Positions 40,942 to 49,553 of a DNA stretch of 64,000 nt are shown here, one piece after another. The stretch's first letter is position 1, and the number at the start of each line of letters is the position of its first letter. The position numbers were made by a program, and so were the translations under genes. Source of the DNA: Janthinobacterium aquaticum (GTDB taxonomy: Bacteria; Pseudomonadota; Gammaproteobacteria; Burkholderiales; Burkholderiaceae_D); assembly GCF_009208565.1 (NCBI RefSeq), contig NZ_WFLK01000009.1, positions 124,001 to 188,000 of the forward strand, given 5' to 3'. The notes below the pieces were generated by a model. The model saw only the letters and a program-made list of their open reading frames with translations, did no database searches and was not told the origin of the DNA.

Positions 40942-43004
40942 CAGAAAGTGAATCCCAGAGAAAAGTGTAAACGATAAGCATGAACGGCGTGGCCATACGC
41001 CACGTCGACGTTGATGGGGCCGACCGGGCTCTTGTAGCGCCCGCCCAGGCCATAGCCCGATTTCGGCGTCAGCGCGCCCTTGAAGTCATCTGCGGCATTG
41101 CCTGCGTCATAGAAAGCGGCAATTGCCCACTTCGGCTTGAACCAGTATTGATATTCGGCGCTGGCGGTAGCCATATAGCGCCCGCCCACGGTGGCGTCGC
41201 CTTCCTTCACGCCCAGTTCCTGGTAGGCATAGCCGCGCACCGACTGGTCGCCGCCGGCGCGGAACAGGTAGACGGCTGGCACACCGGTTTTTTCTTTCGA
41301 GCCCAGCGCGCCGATTTCACCGCGCACGATCAGCTCGCCCTTTTCGCCGAGCGGGCGGTAATAGACGCCCTTGCCGGCCACGCGCACGAAGCGCTCGTCG
41401 GTCAGCACAGGCAGCAGCGCGCCGCCGATCTGGGCATTCAATACGTAGCCTTTGGTAGGGAACAGCAGGCTGTCGAGGTTGCGTTTGGTAATCGCATAGG
41501 TCAGCGGCAGGCTCTTGCTTTGCGTCTGCTCCAGACCGACCACGGTTTTGGTTTCGCTGAGGAACTCGAACGTCAGGCTGCGTTCGAGGTTGGTGCCGCC
41601 CCAGTTGCGCTTGGCCGTAACGCTCGATACGGCGGTAATCTCGTTGGAAATATCGCTGCGCTCGAACGACGTGCCCACGCTGTCGTTATAGCCGCGCTCG
41701 GTGGTCGGGAAATAGAAAGTGCCGCGCGCCGTCTGTTTCTTGGTCTCCATCGTCAGTGCGCTCTTGAAGCGCGTATTCCAGACGTTCAGGTTGTCGTAGT
41801 TGAGCTGGACGCGGTTACCGGTATTGGTACTGAAACCGATACCGGCGCTGACGTTCTGCTGCTTGTTTTCGGTCACGCGCACCACCAGCGGCAGCTGCGG
41901 CGAAGGGCCACGCCGGGCAGTGGTTTTTGGTGGTTCCTCACCAGCCGCCTCGGCAGCCTGGGTTTCCTGGCCGGCCTCGATCTGCTCGTTGAGGATGCTG
42001 CTCATGTCGGCGCTGACTTCCACGCTGGCAAAGTAGCCGGTGTCCTGCAGGCGCGCCTGGTACAGCTGCAGCGCTGACTCGCTGTAGTACTCGCCGGGAC
42101 TGATCTTGTTGAGGTTGCGGATAATGCTGGGGTCGTAGCGCTGCAGGCCTTCGATGCGCAGGTCGCCAAAGCGCAGCTCGGGGCCGCTGTCGAGGATGAC
42201 AAGCAGCGACACTTTATGCGTGTCCGGATCGACCACCGCCTGCGTATCGACCAGCTGCGCGCGCGGGTAGCGCGTCTGCACCACTTCGCGCAGCAGCGCC
42301 CGCTTGGCCGATTCCCATTCGGACTGGCGGAAGATGCTGCCGGTTTTCAAGGCCCAGTTGCGTTTGAGTGCTTCCGTATCAAACGGCTCGCTCGCCGCCA
42401 GTGGCGGCGTGGGATCGAAGCCGCGCAGTTCCAGTTCGACCTTGTCGACCGTCACCGGTTGGCCCGGCTCGACTTCGACCGTGACCACCGGGCGCTCGGC
42501 ATTGATGTCGACGCGCACCTCGACGGTGGGCGTATAAAAGCCGGCCGTGGCCACCAGGTTTTTGACCTGTTCCGGTGTATCGCGCACCAGGCGCTGCAGC
42601 TGGCCGCGGTCCATGCGCGGGTTGCCGCGAAAGCGTTCCAGGTCGAGGTTTTTCTCCAGCAGCTCATCGAGGTCGCCGGGCGCCACCACTTTGACCGTGT
42701 ACTGCAGCGCTGGCGTGGCCGGCTCGGCTACGATATCGGCTGCTGTGTCGGTCATCGGTTCGACGCTGGTCGTGTCGGCGGCTGGCGTGTCTGCCGGCGC
42801 CTGTATGGGGGCAGCGGCTGTGCTTTCGGGCGGCGCCGGCTCGGCGCTTTGCGCGCGCGCCTCGGCCATCGGCACGGCCAGCAGGCTGCCGCCGGCCAGC
42901 GCCAGTGTCAGTTGGCCCATTACTTTTGGCAGCAAGTGTGCCAGAATTCGTGGTCGTATCGCCTTGCCGGCCGTTGTCGGTCGTATGGGTGGTGCAGAAA
43001 ACAT
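40941..43004 (-). CDS. tamA: TamA-like outer-membrane assembly protein
   Basis: This Omp85-family protein of 687 aa has a signal-bearing N-terminus and an Ala/Pro/Thr-rich stretch. Three POTRA domains follow (from YTVKVVAPGDLDELLEKNL to ~370), then a 16-strand barrel ending LHFSLGFTF, with a terminal Phe as needed for BAM recognition. A coiled, Glu/Ala-rich insertion (EAGQETQAAEAAGEE) sits before the barrel. The start ATG 43004 was chosen because GGAG is upstream; a longer frame to 43112 has no RBS. Confidence 0.92.
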   Translation of the reverse strand: MFSAPPIRPTTAGKAIRPRILAHLLPKVMGQLTLALAGGSLLAVPMAEARAQSAEPAPPESTAAAPIQAPADTPAADTTSVEPMTDTAADIVAEPATPALQYTVKVVAPGDLDELLEKNLDLERFRGNPRMDRGQLQRLVRDTPEQVKNLVATAGFYTPTVEVRVDINAERPVVTVEVEPGQPVTVDKVELELRGFDPTPPLAASEPFDTEALKRNWALKTGSIFRQSEWESAKRALLREVVQTRYPRAQLVDTQAVVDPDTHKVSLLVILDSGPELRFGDLRIEGLQRYDPSIIRNLNKISPGEYYSESALQLYQARLQDTGYFASVEVSADMSSILNEQIEAGQETQAAEAAGEEPPKTTARRGPSPQLPLVVRVTENKQQNVSAGIGFSTNTGNRVQLNYDNLNVWNTRFKSALTMETKKQTARGTFYFPTTERGYNDSVGTSFERSDISNEITAVSSVTAKRNWGGTNLERSLTFEFLSETKTVVGLEQTQSKSLPLTYAITKRNLDSLLFPTKGYVLNAQIGGALLPVLTDERFVRVAGKGVYYRPLGEKGELIVRGEIGALGSKEKTGVPAVYLFRAGGDQSVRGYAYQELGVKEGDATVGGRYMATASAEYQYWFKPKWAIAAFYDAGNAADDFKGALTPKSGYGLGGRYKSPVGPINVDVAYGHAVHAYRLHFSLGFTF

Positions 43005-43150
43005 GGTGCTCCAGGTGAGTAAATGCTGAATGCATGTTACCGGAATAGGTAAATTGATGGCGTCCGAATAAGATCTTTTTGCGTCTGGCAAGCACGGCCG
43101 CTTGTAGTGCATGATGGTAACAATAATGTTTATTAAATGGAAATATAATT

Positions 43151-43867
43151 ATGCTAGCAACTGACTCCGCACTGGTCCTGTTCAGCGGTGGCCAGGATTC
43201 CACTACCTGCCTGGCGTGGGCCCTGAAAAACTACAGCCGTGTAGAAACCATCGGTTTCGATTATGGCCAGCGCCATGCGATCGAACTGACCGTGCGGCCG
43301 ACCCTGCTCGAACAGATGCGCGCCCAGTCGCCGCTGTGGGCCGGGCGCCTGGGCGAAGATCACATGATCGACCTGTCCCTGATTGCCGCCATTTCCGATA
43401 CGGCCATGACGCAGAACGTCGAAATCGTGATGCAGGAAAACGGTTTGCCCAATACTTTCGTGCCAGGGCGCAACCTGCTGTTCATGACGGTGGCTGCCAC
43501 GGTGGCGTACCGCCGCGGCCTGACGGTGCTGGTGGGCGGCATGTGCGAAACGGACTTTTCCGGTTATCCCGATTGCCGCGACGACACCATGAAGGCGCTG
43601 CAAGTGGCGCTCAACCTGGGCATGGACACGCGCATGAAGCTGGAAACGCCGCTGATGTGGCTGGACAAGGCGCAAAGCTGGGACCTGGCCGAAAGCCTGG
43701 GCGGCCAGCGTCTGGTCGACCTGATCCGTAGCGGCACCCATACCTGCTACCTGGGCGAGCGTGGCGCGTTGCATGACTGGGGCTACGGCTGCGGCACCTG
43801 TCCGGCCTGCGCCTTGCGCGCCAATGGTTACCATCAGTACATACAGAGCAAGCAGTCTGGCGCCTGA
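43151..43867 (+). CDS. queC: 7-cyano-7-deazaguanine synthase
   Basis: QueC converts 7-carboxy-7-deazaguanine to preQ0 with ATP and ammonia, in queuosine biosynthesis. The 238-aa protein has the PP-loop ([16 protein letters not shown]) and the C-terminal zinc-binding cysteines in CGTCPAC with a further Cys at HTCYLG. There is no queD or queE next to it. The upstream gap 43005-43150 is AT-rich. I found no preQ1 riboswitch fold there. Confidence 0.95.
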   Translation: MLATDSALVLFSGGQDSTTCLAWALKNYSRVETIGFDYGQRHAIELTVRPTLLEQMRAQSPLWAGRLGEDHMIDLSLIAAISDTAMTQNVEIVMQENGLPNTFVPGRNLLFMTVAATVAYRRGLTVLVGGMCETDFSGYPDCRDDTMKALQVALNLGMDTRMKLETPLMWLDKAQSWDLAESLGGQRLVDLIRSGTHTCYLGERGALHDWGYGCGTCPACALRANGYHQYIQSKQSGA

Positions 43868-44035
43868 CACTGCCGCCAGTTCAGAGCGTAATAAAGCAAT
43901 TTTGTAGTCTTTTTGACACAAAATACATTTATGACAGCACGCTGCACGTTACGTGCTATCGTTGATCGTGACGACTGATGGTTAGCCGCAGCCGATGCTG
44001 CGCACCGGCCGTCATCAGGTTTTATTCGATCAGCC

Positions 44036-47000
44036 ATGCCGCCCGCCATGAACAAACGCGTCCAGCCGTCGTTTTTTTCCAAGCCGCCATCGGATTGGGT
44101 CGGACCGCGCCTGTTTGCCGCTCTGGTGCTGACCTTGTGCCTGAGCCTGACGTATGGCGCCTGGCGCACGGCCAGCGACGCCAGCGCCCAGCAGGTGCGC
44201 CTCGATTTTGATTTTCGCGTACGCGAACTGGTCAGCCATATCAACCATCGCATGCGCGCCTACAGCGAAGTGCTGTACGGCGTGCAGGGGCTGTACGCCA
44301 GCTCCCGGGAAGTCACGCGCAGCGAATTTCACGCCTATCTGGCGGCGCAGGATATTGCCCGCCACTTCCCGGGCATACTGGGCATCGGCTATGTACCGCT
44401 GTTGCCCGGCGCACAGGGCATGGAGCACGAAGCCCTGGCGCGCGCGCAGGGCGTGCCCGACTACCATATCCACCCGCCGGGCCAGCGGCCCTGGCTTGCG
44501 CCGGTGACCTATCTGGAACCCGACAGCGCCGCCAACCGCAGCGCGCTGGGCTACGACCTGTGGTACGAGCCGGTGCGCCGCGCCGCGCTGGAAGAAGCGC
44601 GCGACAGCGGCCAGGTCGCGATGACCGGCAAGCTGCACCTGGTGCAGGATGGCGAGGCACGTGACACCGGCGCCGGCAGCTATGGCTTCCTGCTGGTGAT
44701 GCCCGTGTATGACAATGCGCTGGCGCATGACAGCGTGCCGGCGCGCCGCGCGGCGCTGCGCGCCTGGATATTTGCGCCGTTTCGCATGGCCGACCTGATG
44801 GCCGGCGTGGGGGGCGAAGCGTCGCGCCTGCTGGACCTGGAAATCTACGACGGCGAGCAGGTTGCGCCTGCTGCGCTGATGCTTGACAGTATTGCCGATC
44901 CGCCTGCGGCGGCGCCCGCCGATCAGTTATCGTCGCAGCAGGTGATCCGGCCCGCCGGCCATGCCTGGACGGTGCGCGTGCGCGCCATGCCCGGTTTCGA
45001 TGGCGATATCCTGGCGCGGCCGCGCGGCGTAGCCTGGACCGGCCTGCTGGTCAGCGTGGTGCTGGCGCTGGCCACCTGGCTGCTGGCGGCCAGCCGCACC
45101 AACGCCAGGCTGGCGCTGGCGCGCGCCAGCGAACTGGCGGCGCAACTTGAACAGGGGCAGGCCAGTGTGCTGGCAATGGCCGAAGCCGCACAGCGCAGCC
45201 AGGCCATGCTGCGCAATATCCTTGACGCCACCATCGACGGCATCCTGGTCGACAATGGCGACGGTCGCATCGTGACCTCGAACCGGCGTTTTCGCGATTT
45301 GTGGCAGGTGCCCGATGCACTGGACTGGCAAGCCGACGGGGCTGAGCTGGTGCGCCATGTGCAAAGCCAGCTGGAGCAGGCTGCGCCGTTTCTTGGCGCC
45401 GGCCTGCCACCGCCGCATGGTCATCGCGAACAGCGCGAGGTGCTGCAGCTGCGCGACGGTCGCGTCATCGAGCAATATATGCGTAGCATGCAGCTGGGCA
45501 ATGAGCAGGCGCGCCTGTGGACGTTTCGCGATATCAGCGAGCGCAGCGTGGTCGAGCGGCGCGAAAGCACGCGCCGCCAGGTGCTGGAAATGCTGGCCAC
45601 CGGCGCGCCGCTGGAGCGGGTGCTCGAAAGCGTGGTGCTGGCGTTGCAGGCCGAGCATCCGGCCATGCTGTGCAGCATCTTGCTGCTCGATGAAAGCCGG
45701 CACCGGCTGGTGCTGGGCGCCGCGCCTGGCCTGCCGGCGTTTTTCAACCTGGCCAGCCATGGCCATGGTCTCGACATGCTGCAGGGCGTGCATGGCATTG
45801 CCGCCCAAAGCGCGTGCAGCGGCGAACGCCTGTGCGTGTCCGACTTGCGCAGCCTGGCGCAACCGCCCGAAGCGATGGAGCTGGCCTGGCGCGCCCAGTT
45901 GCAAGCTGCCTGGGCCGAGCCGGTGCGTGGTGCTTCGGGCAAGCTGCTGGGCGTGCTGATGGCTTACCACCGCCAGCGCGCCACGCCTGGTGCTGCGCAT
46001 CTGGCGCGCCTGAGCGAGGCGGCGCAGCTGGCCGGCATGGCCATCGAGCAGGCGCAGGTAGCGCTGGCGCTGCGCGCCGGCGAAGCGCGCTTTCGCAGCC
46101 TGTACGATCATGCGCCGGTGGCCTTGTGGGAGCAGGACTGGTCGGCCGCGCGCGCTGCACTCGAGGCGCTGGCGCAAGCGGGCGTGCAGGATATGGAGGC
46201 CCATTTCAAGTCGCATCCTGAAGAGCTGGTCCGCTTGGCGGGGCTGGTGCGCATTATCGACGCCAATGGCGCGGCGCTGGCGCAGGTGCGCGCCAGTGCC
46301 GACCAGCAGCGGCGCGGCGTGCTGAGCCTGGCGCAGAACTTTGACGGCAACGCCTTGTCCGGCTTTGGTTCGGCCTTGCTGGCGCTGGCCGGCGGCGCCC
46401 ATCTGTACGAGTGTGAAAGCAGCTTTGTACGGCTCGATGGCGCGGTTCGGCAAAATGAACTGAGCATGCTAGTCATGCCCGGCCATGCCGATACGCTTGA
46501 TTTCGTGATGCTCTCGTCGCTCGACATTACCGAACGCAAGCGCATGAATGAGGAACTGCTGCAACTGGCGACCACCGATTTCCTGACGGGCCTGCCGAAC
46601 CGGCGCCAGTTCATGACCATGCTGGAAAACGAACATGCACGCCTGCAGCGCGAGCTGGCCAGCAGTGCCACCGTGCTGATGCTCGATATCGATCATTTCA
46701 AGCGCGTCAACGACGAATACGGCCATGCGGTCGGCGATATCGTGCTGCGCCACCTGGGGGCGCTGCTATGGCAGCAGTTGCGCAAGGTCGATGTGCCGGG
46801 GCGCGTGGGCGGCGAGGAGTTTGCCGTGCTGTTGCCCGGTACCGAACTGGCGCAAGCGGCGGTGTTTGCCGAGCGCCTGCGCCGGCGTGTTGCCGACAGC
46901 ACGGTGGCGCTCGATAGCGGCATCGTGCTCAATGTCACCATCAGTGTCGGCATGGCCGCCATGTCCGGTACCGATGCGCATTGCGACGCCGTGCTGGCGC

Positions 47001-47122
47001 GCGCCGACGAAGCCCTGTACCGCGCCAAGCGTGGCGGACGCAACCGGGTCGAACAGAATCACGACGGCGCCAGCGCGGTGCTCAGCAAGTTCATGGCTGG
47101 TTCTGACGGCGATCGCGTCTGA
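44036..47122 (+). CDS. CHASE-PAS-GAF-GGDEF diguanylate cyclase
   Basis: This 1028-aa inner-membrane enzyme makes cyclic di-GMP. A membrane segment at ~23-43 and another at ~335-355 flank a periplasmic CHASE domain (INHRMRAYSEVLYGVQGLYA). Then come a PAS-like domain (~395-505), a GAF domain (~520-680), a PAS-like domain and the GGDEF domain with active-site GGEEF at 925-929. The RxxD feedback site (RKVD) is intact five residues before it. No EAL domain is present. The ATG at 44036 is used; 44048 is an alternative. Confidence 0.9.
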   Translation: MPPAMNKRVQPSFFSKPPSDWVGPRLFAALVLTLCLSLTYGAWRTASDASAQQVRLDFDFRVRELVSHINHRMRAYSEVLYGVQGLYASSREVTRSEFHAYLAAQDIARHFPGILGIGYVPLLPGAQGMEHEALARAQGVPDYHIHPPGQRPWLAPVTYLEPDSAANRSALGYDLWYEPVRRAALEEARDSGQVAMTGKLHLVQDGEARDTGAGSYGFLLVMPVYDNALAHDSVPARRAALRAWIFAPFRMADLMAGVGGEASRLLDLEIYDGEQVAPAALMLDSIADPPAAAPADQLSSQQVIRPAGHAWTVRVRAMPGFDGDILARPRGVAWTGLLVSVVLALATWLLAASRTNARLALARASELAAQLEQGQASVLAMAEAAQRSQAMLRNILDATIDGILVDNGDGRIVTSNRRFRDLWQVPDALDWQADGAELVRHVQSQLEQAAPFLGAGLPPPHGHREQREVLQLRDGRVIEQYMRSMQLGNEQARLWTFRDISERSVVERRESTRRQVLEMLATGAPLERVLESVVLALQAEHPAMLCSILLLDESRHRLVLGAAPGLPAFFNLASHGHGLDMLQGVHGIAAQSACSGERLCVSDLRSLAQPPEAMELAWRAQLQAAWAEPVRGASGKLLGVLMAYHRQRATPGAAHLARLSEAAQLAGMAIEQAQVALALRAGEARFRSLYDHAPVALWEQDWSAARAALEALAQAGVQDMEAHFKSHPEELVRLAGLVRIIDANGAALAQVRASADQQRRGVLSLAQNFDGNALSGFGSALLALAGGAHLYECESSFVRLDGAVRQNELSMLVMPGHADTLDFVMLSSLDITERKRMNEELLQLATTDFLTGLPNRRQFMTMLENEHARLQRELASSATVLMLDIDHFKRVNDEYGHAVGDIVLRHLGALLWQQLRKVDVPGRVGGEEFAVLLPGTELAQAAVFAERLRRRVADSTVALDSGIVLNVTISVGMAAMSGTDAHCDAVLARADEALYRAKRGGRNRVEQNHDGASAVLSKFMAGSDGDRV

Positions 47123-47420
47123 CCAGCATCCAGATCAGCGCCACGGCCAGCAAAGGCAGCAGCAGGGGCGAACTGAACACCAGCGCCAGCAGCACCAGCA
47201 TGCCCAGCACGCATGCCAGCAGCAGACCCACGCCCGCCGCCACCACGCCGACCAGTATCGCCGCGCCCAGCAATGCTGCGCCCGCCACCACCATGCCGAA
47301 CAGCCATTCAAAAGGTCCGTCGAGATCGTTGCCGTTGATATGCAGGTCAGCCGTGCCGACTTTGTCGAGGAACAGGCAGAGCAGCATCAGGATCAGGGCG
47401 AAAGTCAGGATTTTTTTCAT
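47091..47420 (-). CDS. small membrane protein
   Basis: This 109-aa protein has an N-terminal signal or anchor (MKKILTFALILMLLCLFL) and a Gly/Leu-rich pair of membrane segments ending RRDRRQ. The ATG at 47420 has GAGG six bases upstream. Its last 32 bases overlap the 3' end of the convergent cyclase gene. No family recognised; the composition resembles small envelope stress proteins. Confidence 0.65.
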   Translation of the reverse strand: MKKILTFALILMLLCLFLDKVGTADLHINGNDLDGPFEWLFGMVVAGAALLGAAILVGVVAAGVGLLLACVLGMLVLLALVFSSPLLLPLLAVALIWMLVRRDRRQNQP

Positions 47421-47680
47421 GGCGGGCCTCGTTGCGTTCAAAGTGGTGATGAGGCCACTGTAGCGCTGCACCGGCATGCCTGCCAGCCGCGTGCGACAGA
47501 CGGTCATTTTGCAGGAATGGAATGAATATTATCGGATGGATTGCCGGTTCGGCCTGGGTAGGTTGCCTGCCGCAACTTTCTTTTCCGGACCTTATCGTCT
47601 TGTAATACCGGCAGGGCGTTCTATACTGAATGCCTGATCCGCCGTCTTGATTCCTGCCTCAACCCAGCAAGGAGGACGTC

Positions 47681-47923
47681 ATGCCTGTGTTTGCCGTTGC
47701 AGGGGCTCAATCGCTAGCCCCGCACCTGTTTTCCAACCTTCGTCACACGCGCCAGCGTAGCGCCGTGCAGTCCTGTGCCGAGCCTGTCGGCGCGCCATCG
47801 GCCATTCCGCCGATTATTATCAATCCTTTCAATTATCATGTGCCGCTGCCGGCCATCGATCCCCGTTGGACGCCGCCCGGACCGCCGCTGACCTGGCCGG
47901 CGCGGCCGGCCAGGTTGATGTAA
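47681..47923 (+). CDS. 80-aa Pro-rich protein
   Basis: A strong ribosome binding site AAGGAGG lies seven bases before the ATG at 47681. The product is rich in Pro and Ala, with IINPFNYHVPLPAIDPRW and a C-terminal tail WPARPARLM. There is no convincing signal peptide. I know no family. The perfect RBS and the strong terminator hairpin just downstream suggest a real, possibly well-expressed gene. Confidence 0.5.
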   Translation: MPVFAVAGAQSLAPHLFSNLRHTRQRSAVQSCAEPVGAPSAIPPIIINPFNYHVPLPAIDPRWTPPGPPLTWPARPARLM

Positions 47924-47928
47924 TGAAA

Positions 47929-47961
47929 ATCGTGCTGCGGCCATGCGGGCCGCAGCACGAT
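47929..47961. terminator. bidirectional hairpin terminator
   Basis: ATCGTGCTGCGGCC (47929-47942) and GGCCGCAGCACGAT (47948-47961) form a perfect 14-bp stem with a 5-base loop between two convergent genes. The T-run on either side is weak, so termination may be partly factor-assisted. Confidence 0.72.
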
Positions 47962-47980
47962 ATTGCTCAGGTTTTATCGC

Positions 47981-48613
47981 TCAGGTTTTGCGGCGCAGCA
48001 TAAAGCCCATCAGTCCCAGGCCGACCAGCAGCATGGCGTAGGTGCCTGGCTCCGGCACGGCGCTGATCAGCGCGTGGTTGTCGGTTTCAAAGGCATTGCC
48101 AGTCGAGATGAACTTTACCGACGTAATATTCTGACCCTGGCTGGCAAAGGCATTGATGTACATGCCGAGCGAGCGGTCGCCATTGGCGGGATTGCCTGCC
48201 AGTGCGGCCAGCTGCGTGCCGGTCATGGTGATGGAAGACTGGTCGGAAAAATTGTATTGCACGCTGTTATATTTGTCCGGCGAGCCCATGTAGAAGCCGA
48301 AATAGCTGAGGCCGCCGGTAAACGTGGCAATCACCGGCGAACTCTGGTTCGATGAAATGCCGGCCGACATATATGGCGAGGTATCGTTCGGCAGCGCCGC
48401 ATGATTGCCGGTGGTGCCGCTGAAGATCGTGGCGCCAGAGTAGTTTGCCGGAATGATGTTGTCGTTGAAGTCGATGGTGGTGGCGCCGGCAACCGAGGTG
48501 ACCAGGCCTTCGCCGGCAAGTGCGGTGCCGCCGGAGGTAAAGGTTGGGACGGCGCTGGCTGCGCCTGCTGCGGCTGCCAGTGCCAGGAAAGCCATGCTAG
48601 GCAAGAGTTTCAT
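47981..48613 (-). CDS. PEP-CTERM sorting-domain protein
   Basis: The 210-aa exported protein has an N-terminal signal peptide (MKLLPSMAFLALAAAAGAASA) and a C-terminal PEP-CTERM tail (VPEPGTYAMLLVGLGLMGF, then RRKT). The tail is recognised and cleaved by an exosortase. The middle is Ser/Thr/Asn-rich. In this group such proteins go with exopolysaccharide clusters, but no exosortase gene is in the window. The ATG at 48613 has GAGGG upstream. Confidence 0.9.
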   Translation of the reverse strand: MKLLPSMAFLALAAAAGAASAVPTFTSGGTALAGEGLVTSVAGATTIDFNDNIIPANYSGATIFSGTTGNHAALPNDTSPYMSAGISSNQSSPVIATFTGGLSYFGFYMGSPDKYNSVQYNFSDQSSITMTGTQLAALAGNPANGDRSLGMYINAFASQGQNITSVKFISTGNAFETDNHALISAVPEPGTYAMLLVGLGLMGFMLRRKT

Positions 48614-48946
48614 GTTTGTTCCCTCTGTAATGGTTATGATTTTTTGACGCAATTGCGGTATAGCGCGTGCGGCGTGCAGGGACGGGGGACGCCGGAAATT
48701 ACTCTTGGCCAATTAATGTAATTATGAAACTTTTTAATATAAAAATTATAATTTTAAATTGCGTTTTTATAATAGTTCGCTTTGCGCGATATCAAAGGCA
48801 AATTGCTAGAGTCTCGCTACTAGATTGATCGCTTGCATATTTGGCGATCTCGGCTATGGCGCCATGCGCCGCGCTTTGCCAAACAGCGGCATAAGGCCCC
48901 GATTTGGACTATCATGCTAGCCCCGAACCATCTGACGAGCAGCGCC
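48614..48946. other. AT-rich intergenic region
   Basis: A 333-bp gap separates divergent genes. Its centre (48710-48790) is very AT-rich (TTTTTAATATAAAAATTATA and similar), unlike its surroundings, and probably contains the promoters of both genes. I see no RNA gene or coding ORF with an RBS in it. Confidence 0.6.
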
Positions 48947-49468
48947 ATGAGCAGCGAAATTCCCGAAGTTCCCGAACATGATTCCGAGAGCGATGTCGAG
49001 CAGCACAACGATGCGCCGATCCAGGAGCCGCGCCTGTGGGTGGGCAACGGCTGGACGGCGCGCGTGATCAAGAATGAAGAAGACGAAGGCTGGGCGGTGG
49101 CCATGATCAAGGACGGCGAGCCGGAACCGGCCCTGGTCGGCCCGTGGACCATGGGGCGCGACAAGAAAAACCCCAAGCCGCTCGATGTCAACGCCTTCAA
49201 TACGCTGGTCAAGACTGCTTCCGAAGTATTGCGCCGCCACGAGCAGCAGCTGCATGCGCAGCTGCATAAAAGCCTGTATGTCGGCACCGACGACGGCCAG
49301 GTCAAGGTGATGTTCGACATCGTGCCCGACGAAGATCATCCGTACGCCGAACTGAGCGCCTACGACGCAGACGGCGAGCAGATCGCCAAGGTGCGCACTT
49401 CGGCCGCCTTCAAGTTCAACGCCACGTCGGCGGCGAACTGGATCGAAGGCGGCTATCGCAAGGTTTAA
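48947..49468 (+). CDS. 173-aa hypothetical protein
   Basis: An acidic cytoplasmic protein starting MSSEIPEVPEHDSESD, with a globular part (LWVGNGWTARVIKNEEDEGW, then VGPWTMGRDKKNPKPLD). It looks conserved in style, but I recognise no domain. The start is uncertain: ATG 48947 is preferred, ATG 48914 would add eleven residues. Confidence 0.7.
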   Translation: MSSEIPEVPEHDSESDVEQHNDAPIQEPRLWVGNGWTARVIKNEEDEGWAVAMIKDGEPEPALVGPWTMGRDKKNPKPLDVNAFNTLVKTASEVLRRHEQQLHAQLHKSLYVGTDDGQVKVMFDIVPDEDHPYAELSAYDADGEQIAKVRTSAAFKFNATSAANWIEGGYRKV

Positions 49469-49553
49469 GCGGCGCTTGCCGTTGCCGGGCGCGTCGGCGC
49501 GGGCCAGGCATGGCGCCGATGACCGCGCAGGTCAGCCGCCATAGTTGCCATGC

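Noticed and set aside
43005..43150. PreQ1 riboswitch upstream of queC
   Set aside because: I could not find the short pseudoknot pattern (C-rich loop and A-rich tail) in the gap.
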